Assembly: GCA_958295825.1 (NCBI GenBank)
Contig: OY282375.1
Span: forward strand, 248,001 to 312,000
Source: an uncultured Candidatus Entotheonella sp.
Lineage (GTDB): Bacteria > Tectomicrobia > Entotheonellia > Entotheonellales > Entotheonellaceae
Length of the DNA: 64,000 nt
Direction of reading: 5' to 3'
Position 1 is the first letter of the stretch, and the number at the start of each line of letters is the position of its first letter. Below the pieces are notes generated by a model that worked only from the letters and a program-made list of their open reading frames with translations, was not told the origin of the DNA and made no database searches. Below, in pieces: positions 1 through 8,429 of this stretch. A program made the position numbers and the translations under genes.

Positions 1-639
1 GACGCCGCCGCGGTGCCCTACAGCGCGGTCGCCAGGTGGGGCAGCGTGCCGGAAACTATCCTGCAGACGGCGCAGGAGGGGCAGTGCGACCTCATCATCC
101 TCGGATCGCGCGTCATCACCGGCTGGAAACGCCTCGTGATCGGGCGCACCCTGAACGCTGTCACCGCCCGCTGCGAGCAGCCCCTGCTGGTCATCAAACA
201 TCCCCCCGCCGTGGATCTCGGGCAACCCACGTGGCGTCGCCTCCTGGTGGCCACCGGCGGCTCGCCGTGGTCGGACATGGCGGTGGATCACGCCCTCAAG
301 CTAGCGCAGGAAAACGGTTTGGAGGTCTGCATCCTGTGCGTCGACGCCAGCCGCGCCGCCGGGGCCCCCCTCGACGATAACTCCGGCGCCAAGGACATTC
401 TCGCCAATGCCGAGGCGCGCGCCGCTGCCGCCGGCGTGACGTACGAGGCCCGTTTAGCCTACGGCAACGTCACCGAGGCCGTTCTGGAAACCGCCAGCAA
501 CCGCCAGTGCGACGCCATCGTCATGGGGTCGCGCGGCATGACCGGCCTCAAACGCCTGATGATCGGCAGCATTTCCAACGCCGTGGCAGCCAAATCCCTC
601 CTCCCGGTGATGATCGTCAAACGCTTCCTGGCCGCCTGA
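1..639 (+). CDS. Universal stress protein (UspA), 5' end cut off by the window
   Basis: Cytoplasmic nucleotide-binding stress protein of the tandem-UspA type. The frame is open from base 1, so the gene begins outside the window and a GTG at 13 is unlikely to be the real start. About 70 residues of a first UspA domain remain, with DLIILGSR and the glycine/serine phosphate loop. A linker and a complete second domain follow from LLVATGGSPWSDMAVDHAL to the end. The second domain keeps the ATP-binding pattern G-2X-G-9X-(S/T) in MGSRGMTGLKRLMIGSISNA. Tandem-domain Usp proteins usually have 270-310 residues, which fits about 90 missing residues. The role is inferred from the family, and nothing nearby points to a specific stress. 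Confidence 0.85.
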   Translation, partial: DAAAVPYSAVARWGSVPETILQTAQEGQCDLIILGSRVITGWKRLVIGRTLNAVTARCEQPLLVIKHPPAVDLGQPTWRRLLVATGGSPWSDMAVDHALKLAQENGLEVCILCVDASRAAGAPLDDNSGAKDILANAEARAAAAGVTYEARLAYGNVTEAVLETASNRQCDAIVMGSRGMTGLKRLMIGSISNAVAAKSLLPVMIVKRFLAA

Positions 640-1147
640 CTTCGACCGGTGTCAGCGGTAGTGGCAAAAAGTCTCTAAGACGGCATACTAAGATATCCTC
701 ATCCCGACCGCAGTTCGACAACCAGAAGCTCGTGCTCAAGTGGGTGCGCATGACGCGTGATTCCTTCCGCGAGATCGAGGCCAACGAAGCCGCCCACGTG
801 CCCGACCCAGGCACGGAGGGAGAAAGCGCCTGACGTGCGCACTTGGCCCGCCATGAGAGGAAAGCTGGAGCATTGGTTGTTGGTGTTGGACGCGGCGGGC
901 GTGGTTGTGGTCTTCGCGCTGCTGTGGAGGCTGCGCGACCAGAACGAGTCGCTGAAATCCCGGTGCGTGCGGAGGATGAAGCGAGATGACAGCGTAAGGC
1001 ACACAACGAGTCAGATTACGCGGCAAGGCATGACCTTCCATAGTTTCGGACCGGTAGTCGCCTCGATGGCATGGCATGCCATGCCATGCCACCTCAACAC
1101 GCAACAACCCCTGCATGACTTACCCTTGCCGCGCTGTTCGCCCACTA
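640..1147. other. Gene-poor stretch with two doubtful short frames
   Basis: No recognisable gene lies between the Usp gene and brnTA. A plus-strand frame of 27 codons at 751-834 is followed directly by a frame from GTG 835, preceded by GGAGGGAGA. That second frame would begin with one hydrophobic helix (LLVLDAAGVVVVFALLW) and a charged tail. It then runs without a convincing end into brnTA on the opposite strand, so either frame could be chance. The only other structure seen is the palindrome listed separately. Confidence 0.4.
1066..1087. repeat. 22-bp perfect palindrome
   Basis: The sequence reads ATGGCATGGCA followed by its exact reverse complement, so all 11 base pairs match with no loop. 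It is made of short GGCAT/ATGCC units and one further ATGCC follows. It lies about 60 bp beyond the 3' end of brnTA (minus strand). It could form a hairpin in RNA from either strand or a dimeric protein site. There is no T-run, so it is not a typical terminator. Confidence 0.7.
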
Positions 1148-1672
1148 TCAGCCCCTCGGCCCGGCCGTCTGCCCCCGCTTCGCTTCCATGTAGCTGCGTA
1201 GCACTGCATTGATGCGTGTCTGATAACCGCGCCCCTGAGACTTGAAGAAATCCAGCACATCCCTGTCGATACGTACCGAGATGGCCTGCTTCGAGGGCGG
1301 CATCACGACCCTGGCCTGCGACCGGTCGAACTCCCCTTCGTCCGGCTCCACGCCCGCGGCATCTTGCTGCCGGAGCCATTCCCAATCTGTCTTGCCCTTA
1401 CTTTCGCCAACGACATACGCGTGATAGTCTCGTCGCTCACTTGTTCGTGCCCTTCTCGCGGTGATAATCCTGCGACGGCCGTTCCGGATCGTGTAAGCTA
1501 CGGCGATTTCCCTGCTGTCTACGATACCGACCGCGACCCACCGCGTTTCCTCTGTGCGTCGCGACCGTGTTTCCAGAACCGGACCGTTAAAGATTCGGAT
1601 GGCGTCCTCAAAGTCGATACGATGCTGTGCCAACATCATCCGTCGCTTGCTCCCGTCCCACTCGAAGACCAT
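1148..1672 (-). CDS. BrnT toxin fused in frame to BrnA antitoxin
   Basis: Type II toxin-antitoxin module written as one 174-residue frame. Residues 1 to about 88 are BrnT, an RNase of RelE-like fold, starting FEWDGSKRRMMLAQHRIDFED and including RIITARRARTSERRDY. Residues from about 95 match BrnA, with TDWEWLRQ, MPPSKQAISVRIDRDVLDFF and the ribbon-helix-helix end GRGYQTRINAVLRSYMEA. BrnT and BrnA are normally two overlapping genes. Here no stop lies between them, and no ATG, GTG or TTG in the BrnA frame occurs between residues 80 and 107. A GTG at codon 108 is possible but would remove the BrnA N-terminus and has no Shine-Dalgarno. Known brnTA pairs are autoregulated by BrnA. The module is divergent from the acyl-CoA ligase gene. 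Domain calls are firm; a working fusion protein is inference. Confidence 0.85.
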   Translation of the reverse strand: MVFEWDGSKRRMMLAQHRIDFEDAIRIFNGPVLETRSRRTEETRWVAVGIVDSREIAVAYTIRNGRRRIITARRARTSERRDYHAYVVGESKGKTDWEWLRQQDAAGVEPDEGEFDRSQARVVMPPSKQAISVRIDRDVLDFFKSQGRGYQTRINAVLRSYMEAKRGQTAGPRG

Positions 1673-1830
1673 GGACCTTCACTCCGGCTAGCGGACATTT
1701 AAGCGTCCCCCTGATCCTTCGCCATTTGCAATTTGACCCGCCGTGGGGCAGACTGTTTTCCCTTTGCCCCCTGTTGATTCGGAACCCGTTTGACCCGCAA
1801 CCTGCACCCGCTGAATAGAGAACGAACCCC

Positions 1831-3792
1831 ATGCAACAGCCCAATGCGCCCGACACGTTCCCCAAGTTTCTCCTCGACCGCGCCGGCCGCCATGCGAAGC
1901 GCACCGCCATGCGCGAGAAGGACCTCGGTATCTGGCTGGAATACAGTTGGGGGCAAATACTCGACGAGGTGCGGGCATTGGCCTGCGGTCTGGCCGCCAA
2001 GGGCCTGCAGCGTGGCGACAAGGTGGCGATCGTCGGCGACAACCGGCCGCAACTCTACTGGGCCATGGTGGCGGCGCAGTGCCTCGGCGGGGTGCCGGTG
2101 CCGCTGTACCAGGACGCCGTGGCCGAGGAAATGCAGTTCGTCCTGGAGCACGCCGAAACGCGCTTTGCCATCGTCGAAGACCAAGAACAGGTGGACAAGC
2201 TGCTGCTCGTCAAGGAGCGCTGCCCACAGCTCGAACTGATCGTTTACGACGACCCGCGCGGGCTGCGCCACTACACCGAGCCGTTCCTGTTCGCCTTCGC
2301 GGCCATCCAAGCGGCGGGTCGCGAGTTCGACGCCCAACAGCCGGCGTTTTTCGAGGCGCAGACCGCTCTGGGCAAAGGCGACGACCTGGCCGTCATCCTC
2401 TACACCTCCGGCACCACGGGGCGACCAAAGGGCGTTATGCTGTCGTACGACAACATCGCCGTCACTTCCCGCAACGCGCTGCAGCGCGAGGGGCTGGGGG
2501 AAAGTGAGGAAATCCTGTCGTACCTGCCAATGGCATGGGTCGGCGACCACATCTTTTCATACGGACAGTTTTATTGCGGCGGCTTCACCCTCAATTGCCC
2601 GGAAAGCAGCGACACGGTGCTCACGGACCTGCACGACATCGGCCCGACCTACTTCTTTGCGCCGCCGCGCATGTGGGAAAACATTCTGACGTCGGTGATG
2701 ATCCGCCTCGAAGACGCCGCCTGGATCAAGCGCAAGGTGTCTCATTTCTTCCTGCAGGTGGCGCAGCGCGTCGGCGTCCGTAAGCTCGCCAACGCCGCCG
2801 TCAATCCCCTCGACGCCTTCCTGTACCGCCTCGGCCACCTGCTGGTCTACGGCCCACTCAAGGACAACCTGGGCTTCAGCCGCATCCGCCTGGCCTACAC
2901 CGCCGGCGAGGCCATCGGCTCCGAAATTTTCACCTTCTACCGCTCTCTCGGCATTAACATCAAGCAGCTTTACGGCATGACGGAGGCCAGCGTCTTCGTC
3001 TGCGTGCAGCCGGACGGTGACGTGAAACCCGACACCGTCGGCACGGTGATGCCCGAGGTGGAACTCAAGATTGCCGCCGACGGCGAGGTGATGTACCGCA
3101 GTCCGGGCGTGTTCCTGGGCTATTACAAGAACCCCGACGCCACCGCCGAGGCGCTGGAGGAGGACGGCTGGGTGCATTCGGGCGACGCCGGCTACCTGGA
3201 TGATGAGGGGCACTTGAAGATCATTGACCGCGCCCGCGACGTCAGCCATCTCGACGACGGACAGGGGACCCTGTTCGCACCGCGCTACTTGGAAAACAAA
3301 CTGAAATTCAGCCCCTACATCAAGGAGGCCGTCGCCTTCGGACAGGAGCGGCCCTACGTCAGCGCCTTCATCAACATCGACCTGGAGGCGGTCGGCACCT
3401 GGGCCGAGCGCCGCGGCTTGGTCTACACCAGTTACGCCGACCTGGCGGCGCGCCCGGAGGTCTACGACCTCGTGCAGGGCGAAATCGAGCGCGTCAATGC
3501 CAGCTTGGCCGCGGAGCCGCAAATGGCCGGCGCCCAGATGCAGCGCTTTTTGGTACTGCACAAGGAACTCGATCCCGACGACGGCGAGTTGACCCGCACC
3601 CGCAAGGTGCGGCGGCGCGTCATCGTCGACAAGTACGGCGAGCTCATCGAGGCCCTGTACGGCGACGATGAGGCCGTGTCGATTGAGGCGCAGGTGGTTT
3701 TCGAGGACGGCCGCACCGGCACGATGAAGGCGGACCTGCGGCTCCGCAGCGTCACCCCGCAGGCTTCGGAAACGCTGGCTCGGGTCGGCTGA
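1831..3792 (+). CDS. AMP-dependent long-chain acyl-CoA synthetase (FadD15-like)
   Basis: Adenylates a carboxylic acid with ATP and transfers it to CoA. The 653-residue protein carries the phosphate-binding loop YTSGTTGRPKGVMLSY from residue 191, the adenine motif YGMTEAS at about 381, and the ribose-binding HSGDAGYLDDEG near 449. A C-terminal stretch LTRTRKVRR near 590 would hold the flexible lid region. The start is chosen at the ATG after GAGAACGA. The gene is 17 bp ahead of an ABC ATPase and co-directional with three transporter genes. Ligases in this position usually activate the acid that the Liv-type transporter brings in. The substrate cannot be read from the sequence; a long-chain or aromatic acid is likely. 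Confidence 0.85.
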   Translation: MQQPNAPDTFPKFLLDRAGRHAKRTAMREKDLGIWLEYSWGQILDEVRALACGLAAKGLQRGDKVAIVGDNRPQLYWAMVAAQCLGGVPVPLYQDAVAEEMQFVLEHAETRFAIVEDQEQVDKLLLVKERCPQLELIVYDDPRGLRHYTEPFLFAFAAIQAAGREFDAQQPAFFEAQTALGKGDDLAVILYTSGTTGRPKGVMLSYDNIAVTSRNALQREGLGESEEILSYLPMAWVGDHIFSYGQFYCGGFTLNCPESSDTVLTDLHDIGPTYFFAPPRMWENILTSVMIRLEDAAWIKRKVSHFFLQVAQRVGVRKLANAAVNPLDAFLYRLGHLLVYGPLKDNLGFSRIRLAYTAGEAIGSEIFTFYRSLGINIKQLYGMTEASVFVCVQPDGDVKPDTVGTVMPEVELKIAADGEVMYRSPGVFLGYYKNPDATAEALEEDGWVHSGDAGYLDDEGHLKIIDRARDVSHLDDGQGTLFAPRYLENKLKFSPYIKEAVAFGQERPYVSAFINIDLEAVGTWAERRGLVYTSYADLAARPEVYDLVQGEIERVNASLAAEPQMAGAQMQRFLVLHKELDPDDGELTRTRKVRRRVIVDKYGELIEALYGDDEAVSIEAQVVFEDGRTGTMKADLRLRSVTPQASETLARVG

Positions 3793-3809
3793 AGGCAGAG
3801 GCAAACACC

Positions 3810-4592
3810 ATGAGCAATCGAGAGAGTCTGTTAAGCGTCGAAGGCGTCAGCTTGTCGTTCGGCGCCGTGCAAGCGCTGATCGACGTCAGCATCGAGGTCT
3901 ACGGCGGCGAAATCCTCGCCATCATCGGCCCGAACGGCGCCGGCAAGACCTCGCTGCTCAACGTCATCAACGGCGTCTATCGCCCCCAGCAGGGCCGCCT
4001 GGTGTTCATGGGCCGGCCCCGCCCGCGCAACCTGCGTCCGTATCACGTCGCCCGCCAAGGCGTCGCGCGCACCTTCCAAAACGTGGCGCTTTTCAAGGGC
4101 ATGAGCACCCTGGACAACCTGATGACCGGGCGCGTTCTGCACATGCGCAGCGGCCTGCTGAGCCAAGCGCTTTACTGGGGCCGCGCCCTGCGCGAGGAGG
4201 AAGAACATCGGGCGTACGTCGAACGGGTGATCGACTTTCTGGAAATCGAGGCCATTCGCAAGACCCCGGTCGGGCGCCTGCCATACGGCCTGCAGAAGCG
4301 CGTCGAGCTGGGCCGCGCCCTGGCTGCCGAACCGCGCTTGCTGTTGCTCGACGAGCCCATGGCCGGCATGAACGTCGAGGAGAAGGAGGACATGTGCCGC
4401 TTCATCCTCGACATCCGCGATGAGTTTGACATCACCTGTACGCTGATCGAGCACGACATGGGCGTGGTGATGGACATCTCGGACCGCGTGGTGGTGCTCG
4501 ACTACGGTCGCAAAATAGCCGACGGCTCGCCGGATGAGGTGCGCGCCAACCCCGCCGTCATCGACGCCTACCTGGGCGCAGCGCACGCTTGA
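3810..4592 (+). CDS. Branched-chain amino acid-type ABC transporter ATPase (LivG-like)
   Basis: Cytoplasmic ATPase of a high-affinity Liv-type importer. The 260 residues show Walker A GPNGAGKT at 40-47, Walker B LLLDE at 178-182, and the switch histidine in IEHDM at 215. The signature region reads YGLQKRVELG, the variant usual for LivG rather than LSGGQ. Residues about 80-140 (FQNVALFKGMSTLDNLMTGR and following) are the LivG-type insertion. The gene ends with a 4-bp overlap with a possible TTG of the next frame and is clearly in one operon with the permeases. Because of the upstream acyl-CoA ligase, the cargo may be an organic acid rather than leucine. Confidence 0.88.
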   Translation: MSNRESLLSVEGVSLSFGAVQALIDVSIEVYGGEILAIIGPNGAGKTSLLNVINGVYRPQQGRLVFMGRPRPRNLRPYHVARQGVARTFQNVALFKGMSTLDNLMTGRVLHMRSGLLSQALYWGRALREEEEHRAYVERVIDFLEIEAIRKTPVGRLPYGLQKRVELGRALAAEPRLLLLDEPMAGMNVEEKEDMCRFILDIRDEFDITCTLIEHDMGVVMDISDRVVVLDYGRKIADGSPDEVRANPAVIDAYLGAAHA

Positions 4593-4627
4593 GGCCGACG
4601 CCAAATTTTCCCGAGGTATCCGTTCAC

Positions 4628-5563
4628 ATGGGCTTTTTCGACACTTGGTTCATAACGCCATTCTCGGAGATCGTCACGGCGCCGATCTTTTTCTTCGAGG
4701 TCGTGCTCGGCGGGCTCACGACGGGTGTCATGTATTCGATGGTGGCGCTCGGCTTCGTGCTCATCTTCAAGGCTTCCGGCGTGTTCAATTTTTCCCAGGG
4801 CATCATGGTGCTGTTCGCCGCCCTGACGCTCGTCGGGCAGATGGAACGCGGCGTGCCGCTTTGGGTCGCGCTGCCGGTCACCATGGCAGTCATGGTGGCG
4901 CTTGCCTACGGAATCGAACGGCTGGTGCTGCGGCCGCTGGTCAATCAGGACCCCTTGACGCTACTGATGGCGACCATTGGGCTGACGTTTCTCCTCGAAG
5001 GTCTTGGCGAGTTCGTGTGGGGCAGCAACGTCAAGCGGCTCGACCTGGGCATCCCGGACGACTCCTTTGAATTCGCCGGCATGCTGCTCAACCAGTTCGA
5101 GCTGTTCGCCGCGGCGACCGCCGCGGTGCTGGTGGTGCTGCTGGCCGTGCTATCCCAGAAGACAGCCATCGGGCGGGCGCTGCGCGCCGTGGCGGACGAC
5201 CATCAGGCGGCCACTGCGGTGGGCATTCCGTTACAAACGATCTGGGTGACGGTGTGGTCGGTGGCGGGATTGGTGGCGCTGGTGGCGGGCATCATGTGGG
5301 GATCAAAGAGCGGCGTGCAGTTCAGCCTGTCGCTGATCGCGCTGAAGGCCCTGCCGGTGCTGATTCTGGGCGGCATCACGTCCATTCCCGGCGCCATTAT
5401 CGGCGGCCTCATCATCGGCGTCGGGGAAAAGATCGGCGAGGTCTACTGGGGGCCGGCCTTTGGCGGCGCCATCGAGAACTGGTTCGCCTACGTGCTGGCG
5501 ATGGTGGTGCTGTTCTTCAGGCCGCACGGGCTGTTCGGCGAAGAGATCATCGAAAGGGTGTAA
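4628..5563 (+). CDS. Liv-type ABC transporter permease (LivH-like)
   Basis: Inner-membrane permease subunit of the Liv-type importer, 311 residues with about eight hydrophobic helices. Family features include VLGGLTTGVMYSMVALGFVL near the N-terminus, the conserved GVFNFSQGIMVLFAA, and the EAA-like region IGRALRAVADDHQAATAVGI. An upstream TTG at 4589 overlaps the livG stop and would add 13 residues. I prefer the ATG at 4628 because CCGAGG lies about 11 bases upstream and the added residues are polar, ahead of the first membrane segment. LivM follows 2 bp downstream. Confidence 0.87.
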   Translation: MGFFDTWFITPFSEIVTAPIFFFEVVLGGLTTGVMYSMVALGFVLIFKASGVFNFSQGIMVLFAALTLVGQMERGVPLWVALPVTMAVMVALAYGIERLVLRPLVNQDPLTLLMATIGLTFLLEGLGEFVWGSNVKRLDLGIPDDSFEFAGMLLNQFELFAAATAAVLVVLLAVLSQKTAIGRALRAVADDHQAATAVGIPLQTIWVTVWSVAGLVALVAGIMWGSKSGVQFSLSLIALKALPVLILGGITSIPGAIIGGLIIGVGEKIGEVYWGPAFGGAIENWFAYVLAMVVLFFRPHGLFGEEIIERV

Positions 5564-5565
5564 GC

Positions 5566-6642
5566 ATGCTATATCGTGAGACCGGGCAATTCAAAACGTC
5601 GTACCGGCGGGATCAGGCCATCTTTCCGATCGTCCAGGACCGCTGGAGCGTCGCGCTGGTGCTGGTGGCAGCGTATGGGGTCGTGCCGGCCCTGGCCAAC
5701 GAGTACTGGCTGCAGGCCGTGCTCATTCCCTTCCTCGTCTATGCCCTAGCCGCCATCGGCCTCAACCTGCTCACCGGCTACACCGGCCAGCTGTCCCTCG
5801 GCACCGGCGGTTTCATGGCGGTCGGCGCCTACGCCGCCTACAAATTGACCACCACCCTGCCGGACCTGAACATCGTGATCGTCTTCCTGTTTGCGGGCCT
5901 CATGGCCGCCGCGGTCGGCCTGGTATTCGGGCTGCCGAGCCTGCGCATCAAGGGGCTGTATCTGGCGGTGGCAACGCTGGCAGCGCAGTTCTTCCTCATC
6001 TGGCTATTCAACCGCGTTGCCTGGTTTTACAACTACAACCCGTCCGGCACCATCACCGCGCCGCCGCGAACCCTCCTGGGCATCATGGTGACCGGCCCCG
6101 AAGCCACCGCTGCGGTGCGCTACCTGATGGTGCTGAGCTTCGTGGTGCTCTTCGCCCTGATCGCCAAAAACCTGGTGCGCAGCGAAATTGGCCGCACCTG
6201 GATGGCCATCCGCGACATGGACGTGGCGGCGGAGATCATCGGCATCCGACCCCTGACGACCAAGCTGTCGGCGTTCGCCATCAGCTCGTTCTACTGCGGC
6301 GTCGCCGGCGCCCTGATGCTGTTCGCCTATCTCGGCAGCGTCGAAACCCTGGCCTTCGACATCACTGTATCGTTCGAGGTGCTCTTCATGGTCATCATCG
6401 GCGGCCTGGGCAGCATCCTCGGCTCCATCGTCGGGGCGGCGTTCATTACCATCCTGCCCATTTTCCTCACCAATGCTCCCCACCTCGTCGGTCTCGAAAT
6501 GCCCGTCGATCTCGCCAAGGAAATGGAGGCCATCATCTTCGGCGGTTTCATCATCGCCTTCCTCATCCTCGAACCCCGCGGCCTCGCCCGCCTGTGGCAG
6601 ATCAGCAAGGAAAAGCTGCGCCGCTGGCCGTTTCCGTATTGA
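5566..6642 (+). CDS. Liv-type ABC transporter permease (LivM-like)
   Basis: Second permease of the Liv-type importer, 358 residues. It has a polar N-terminal stretch of about 30 residues, then the typical LivM helices including AIGLNLLTGYTGQLSLGTGG and the EAA-like loop near RTWMAIRDMDVAAEIIGIRP. The start is the ATG 2 bp after the livH stop; a longer frame reading back into livH is a shadow. The operon seems to stop here. Neither the second ATPase (LivF) nor the periplasmic binding protein (LivK) follows, and sequence beyond 6.6 kb is decayed. The transporter is therefore incomplete in this locus unless the missing parts are encoded elsewhere. Confidence 0.88.
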   Translation: MLYRETGQFKTSYRRDQAIFPIVQDRWSVALVLVAAYGVVPALANEYWLQAVLIPFLVYALAAIGLNLLTGYTGQLSLGTGGFMAVGAYAAYKLTTTLPDLNIVIVFLFAGLMAAAVGLVFGLPSLRIKGLYLAVATLAAQFFLIWLFNRVAWFYNYNPSGTITAPPRTLLGIMVTGPEATAAVRYLMVLSFVVLFALIAKNLVRSEIGRTWMAIRDMDVAAEIIGIRPLTTKLSAFAISSFYCGVAGALMLFAYLGSVETLAFDITVSFEVLFMVIIGGLGSILGSIVGAAFITILPIFLTNAPHLVGLEMPVDLAKEMEAIIFGGFIIAFLILEPRGLARLWQISKEKLRRWPFPY

Positions 6643-6923
6643 TCACCGGACAGCCTTCGGGTAGCACCTCCCCTGCTCCAAGTTGGTATCCAGAAGAAGA
6701 TAACCACTCATGCGTCCACTTTCGTGGCGACTGGGGACTTCAAGGTTCGCACCGCGCGGCGTGTTTTCGACCAGCCACCGGCCAAACGGCTTGCGAGGCG
6801 TCTCACGCTCAGCCCACGTTTGTCCAAGCACCACAACACAAGCACCACAACAAAGGACTTCCGCCGGCAACACCGTGAGCGAAAGCGACCTGCGCGGCTT
6901 TGCCGGCGCGATCAATGAGCCCG
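6643..6923. other. Intergenic stretch at the junction of the liv operon and the decayed island
   Basis: No gene, terminator hairpin with T-run, or RNA gene is recognised. Frames seen here in several phases are short and lack family resemblance. This is where livF and livK would be expected. Confidence 0.4.
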
Positions 6924-7697
6924 TCATCCCGCGCCGTCCAACGTCACCGCAGCGGCCCGGGCAACCTCCCGGCCCTGCCGAATCGCATAGTTCGTGCCCC
7001 GGTCCTCTGGATAGATCTGGGCCATGGTCGCCAGGAACAGGTTCGCCAGGGGCGTGCGCGTATCGGGGATCAGCCGGCGGTAGCCGCGCTCCACGACGGG
7101 CTGCGCGTGGGGGGCGCGCCAGACGTGGGCGGCGAGAATCCGGTCGCCCATCAGGTCGGGAAACATCCGCCGCAGGTGTTCGAGCGTGAACGCAGCCGCT
7201 TCCTCGTCCGGCATCCGCCAGAGCGCGTCGCTCTCGGGCGATAGCGGGGCAGGTACACGATGTGCCGCCCGGCATAGGTCGAGGCCGGCTCGAAGTTGGT
7301 ATGCTCAATGACGCCCACGGAGGGGAAACCGGGGTCGTCGACGTTCAGCCAGTAGAGGTCCGACAGGCTGCGGTCGAGCTCGAGTACGACGCAGAGATTG
7401 GCCAGATAGCGGATGCGCCGCAGGCCGTCCACCCAATCGCCCGGCGTGAGGCGACACGAGGTCGGCGACGATGGGCAGCGCCGGCGTCACGATCACGGCG
7501 GCGGTGGCCAGCGTTGCCTCGGGCGTGACCACCCCGCCCGGCGTCAGCAGAGCGGAGATGTCGACTCGTTGGTGCGAGACGAAAAAATCGTATGCGAAGC
7601 TGTGCCACGCAGGCCGCGGGTGTCCAATCATCCTTCCTGCAAGATCATAATCCACCGCTCGCTCTCTCCCGGCAAACACACGGTAGGGTATGAGGTT
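6924..7697 (-). pseudogene. Frameshifted FAD-dependent oxidoreductase (amine-oxidase-like), remnant
   Basis: Three successive minus-strand frames read as one broken protein. From the 5' side the first (about 7697-7445) contains VIVTPALPIVADLV. The second (7432-7225) reads DGLRRIRYLANLCVVLELDR and WLNVDDPGFPSVGVIEHTNF, then YAGRHIVYLPRY. The third (7214-6924) reads EHLRRMFPDLMGDRILAAHV, RRLIPDTRTPLANLFLATMA and ends after RGTNYAIRQGREVARA. The order and wording fit the C-terminal half of a flavin amine-oxidase/UDP-galactopyranose-mutase-like oxidoreductase. At least two frameshifts separate the pieces and the N-terminal FAD-binding half is missing. An IS remnant abuts the 5' side at 7699, so insertion and decay probably removed the rest. 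Confidence 0.7.
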
Positions 7698-7698
7698 A

Positions 7699-8429
7699 GG
7701 CTCAGGACCTATAAAAGGCTTATCATTGAGCACGCAGGATTCAACACCGTAACTCCATCAGGAGGTTCCTCATGCCCGAACCCTACTTCTGTGCTATCCG
7801 ACTCGCAATTTGCCCGACTTCAACCCCTGCTGCTGGGCAAGGTGCGTGGCGTCCCACGGGCCGATGACCGAAAGGTCATCAGCGGCATCATCCACGTCAT
7901 CCGATACGGGCTGATGTGGCGTGCGCGCCCGCCGGCTACGGTCCCCACAAGACGCTCTACAACCGCTTCGCGCACTGGAGCAGGGCCGGTTGTGTTCGAC
8001 CGTATCTTTCAAGCCTGGCCTCAGAAAGCACCGCCACTGAGACCGTCATGATCGATAAGCACGCATCGGGGGGCGCATCGTACCGCAGCCAGCTTGCTGA
8101 AAAAGGGGGGCTTTCGCGCTGCATCGGACGCACCCGAGGCGGGCTCAACTCGAAACTCCACGCGGTCTGCGGCGGCAATGGCAGCAACCGGTTGCGCAAG
8201 GCTCTCAGCGAGCTTGGGTATCACGCCCTGCATTCCGGGCCGCGCCAAGCGCAAAGAGCCCATCATCTACGACACCGAGTTGTACAAGCGCCGCAACCTC
8301 ATCGAGCGTCTGTTTGGCAGGCTCAAGGATTGGCGCTGCATCGCCACCGGTACGACCGCTGTGCGCATACGTTCTTCAGTGCCATCTGCATAGCTGCCAC
8401 GGTTAGTTTCTGGTTATGAGTCCTGAGCC
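7699..8429 (+). mobile_element. Degenerate IS5-family insertion sequence with TA target duplication
   Basis: Inverted ends are visible: GGCTCAGGACCTATAA at 7699-7714 and the complement of GGCTCAGGACTCATAA at 8414-8429 (14 of 16 bases match). Both are flanked by the dinucleotide TA (7697-7698 and 8430-8431). A 2-bp TA duplication is usual for the IS427 branch of the IS5 family. The element is 731 bp, slightly short for the group, and its transposase is frameshifted. Confidence 0.75.
7772..8412 (+). pseudogene. IS5-family (IS427-group) transposase, multiply frameshifted
   Basis: Starts at the ATG after AGGAGG with MPEPYFC. The recognisable protein then continues in other frames: LSDSQFARLQPLLLGKVRGV and RKVISGIIHVIRYGLMWRAR, then GPHKTLYNRFAHWSRAG, and SRCIGRTRGGLNSKLHAVCG with the DDE-domain GRTRGG motif. 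Near the end a further frame carries KRKEPIIYDTELYKRRNLIE and RLFGRLKDWRCIATG, which holds the conserved Y-(2)-R-(3)-E signature. At least four frame changes and an internal deletion before the last block make it inactive. It can be mobilised, if at all, only by a transposase from elsewhere. Confidence 0.8.

Noticed and set aside
1699-3804. Long minus-strand open frames opposite the acyl-CoA ligase
   Set aside because: They mirror the codon pattern of the real plus-strand gene, have no family resemblance or ribosome site, and the plus-strand frame has clear motifs.
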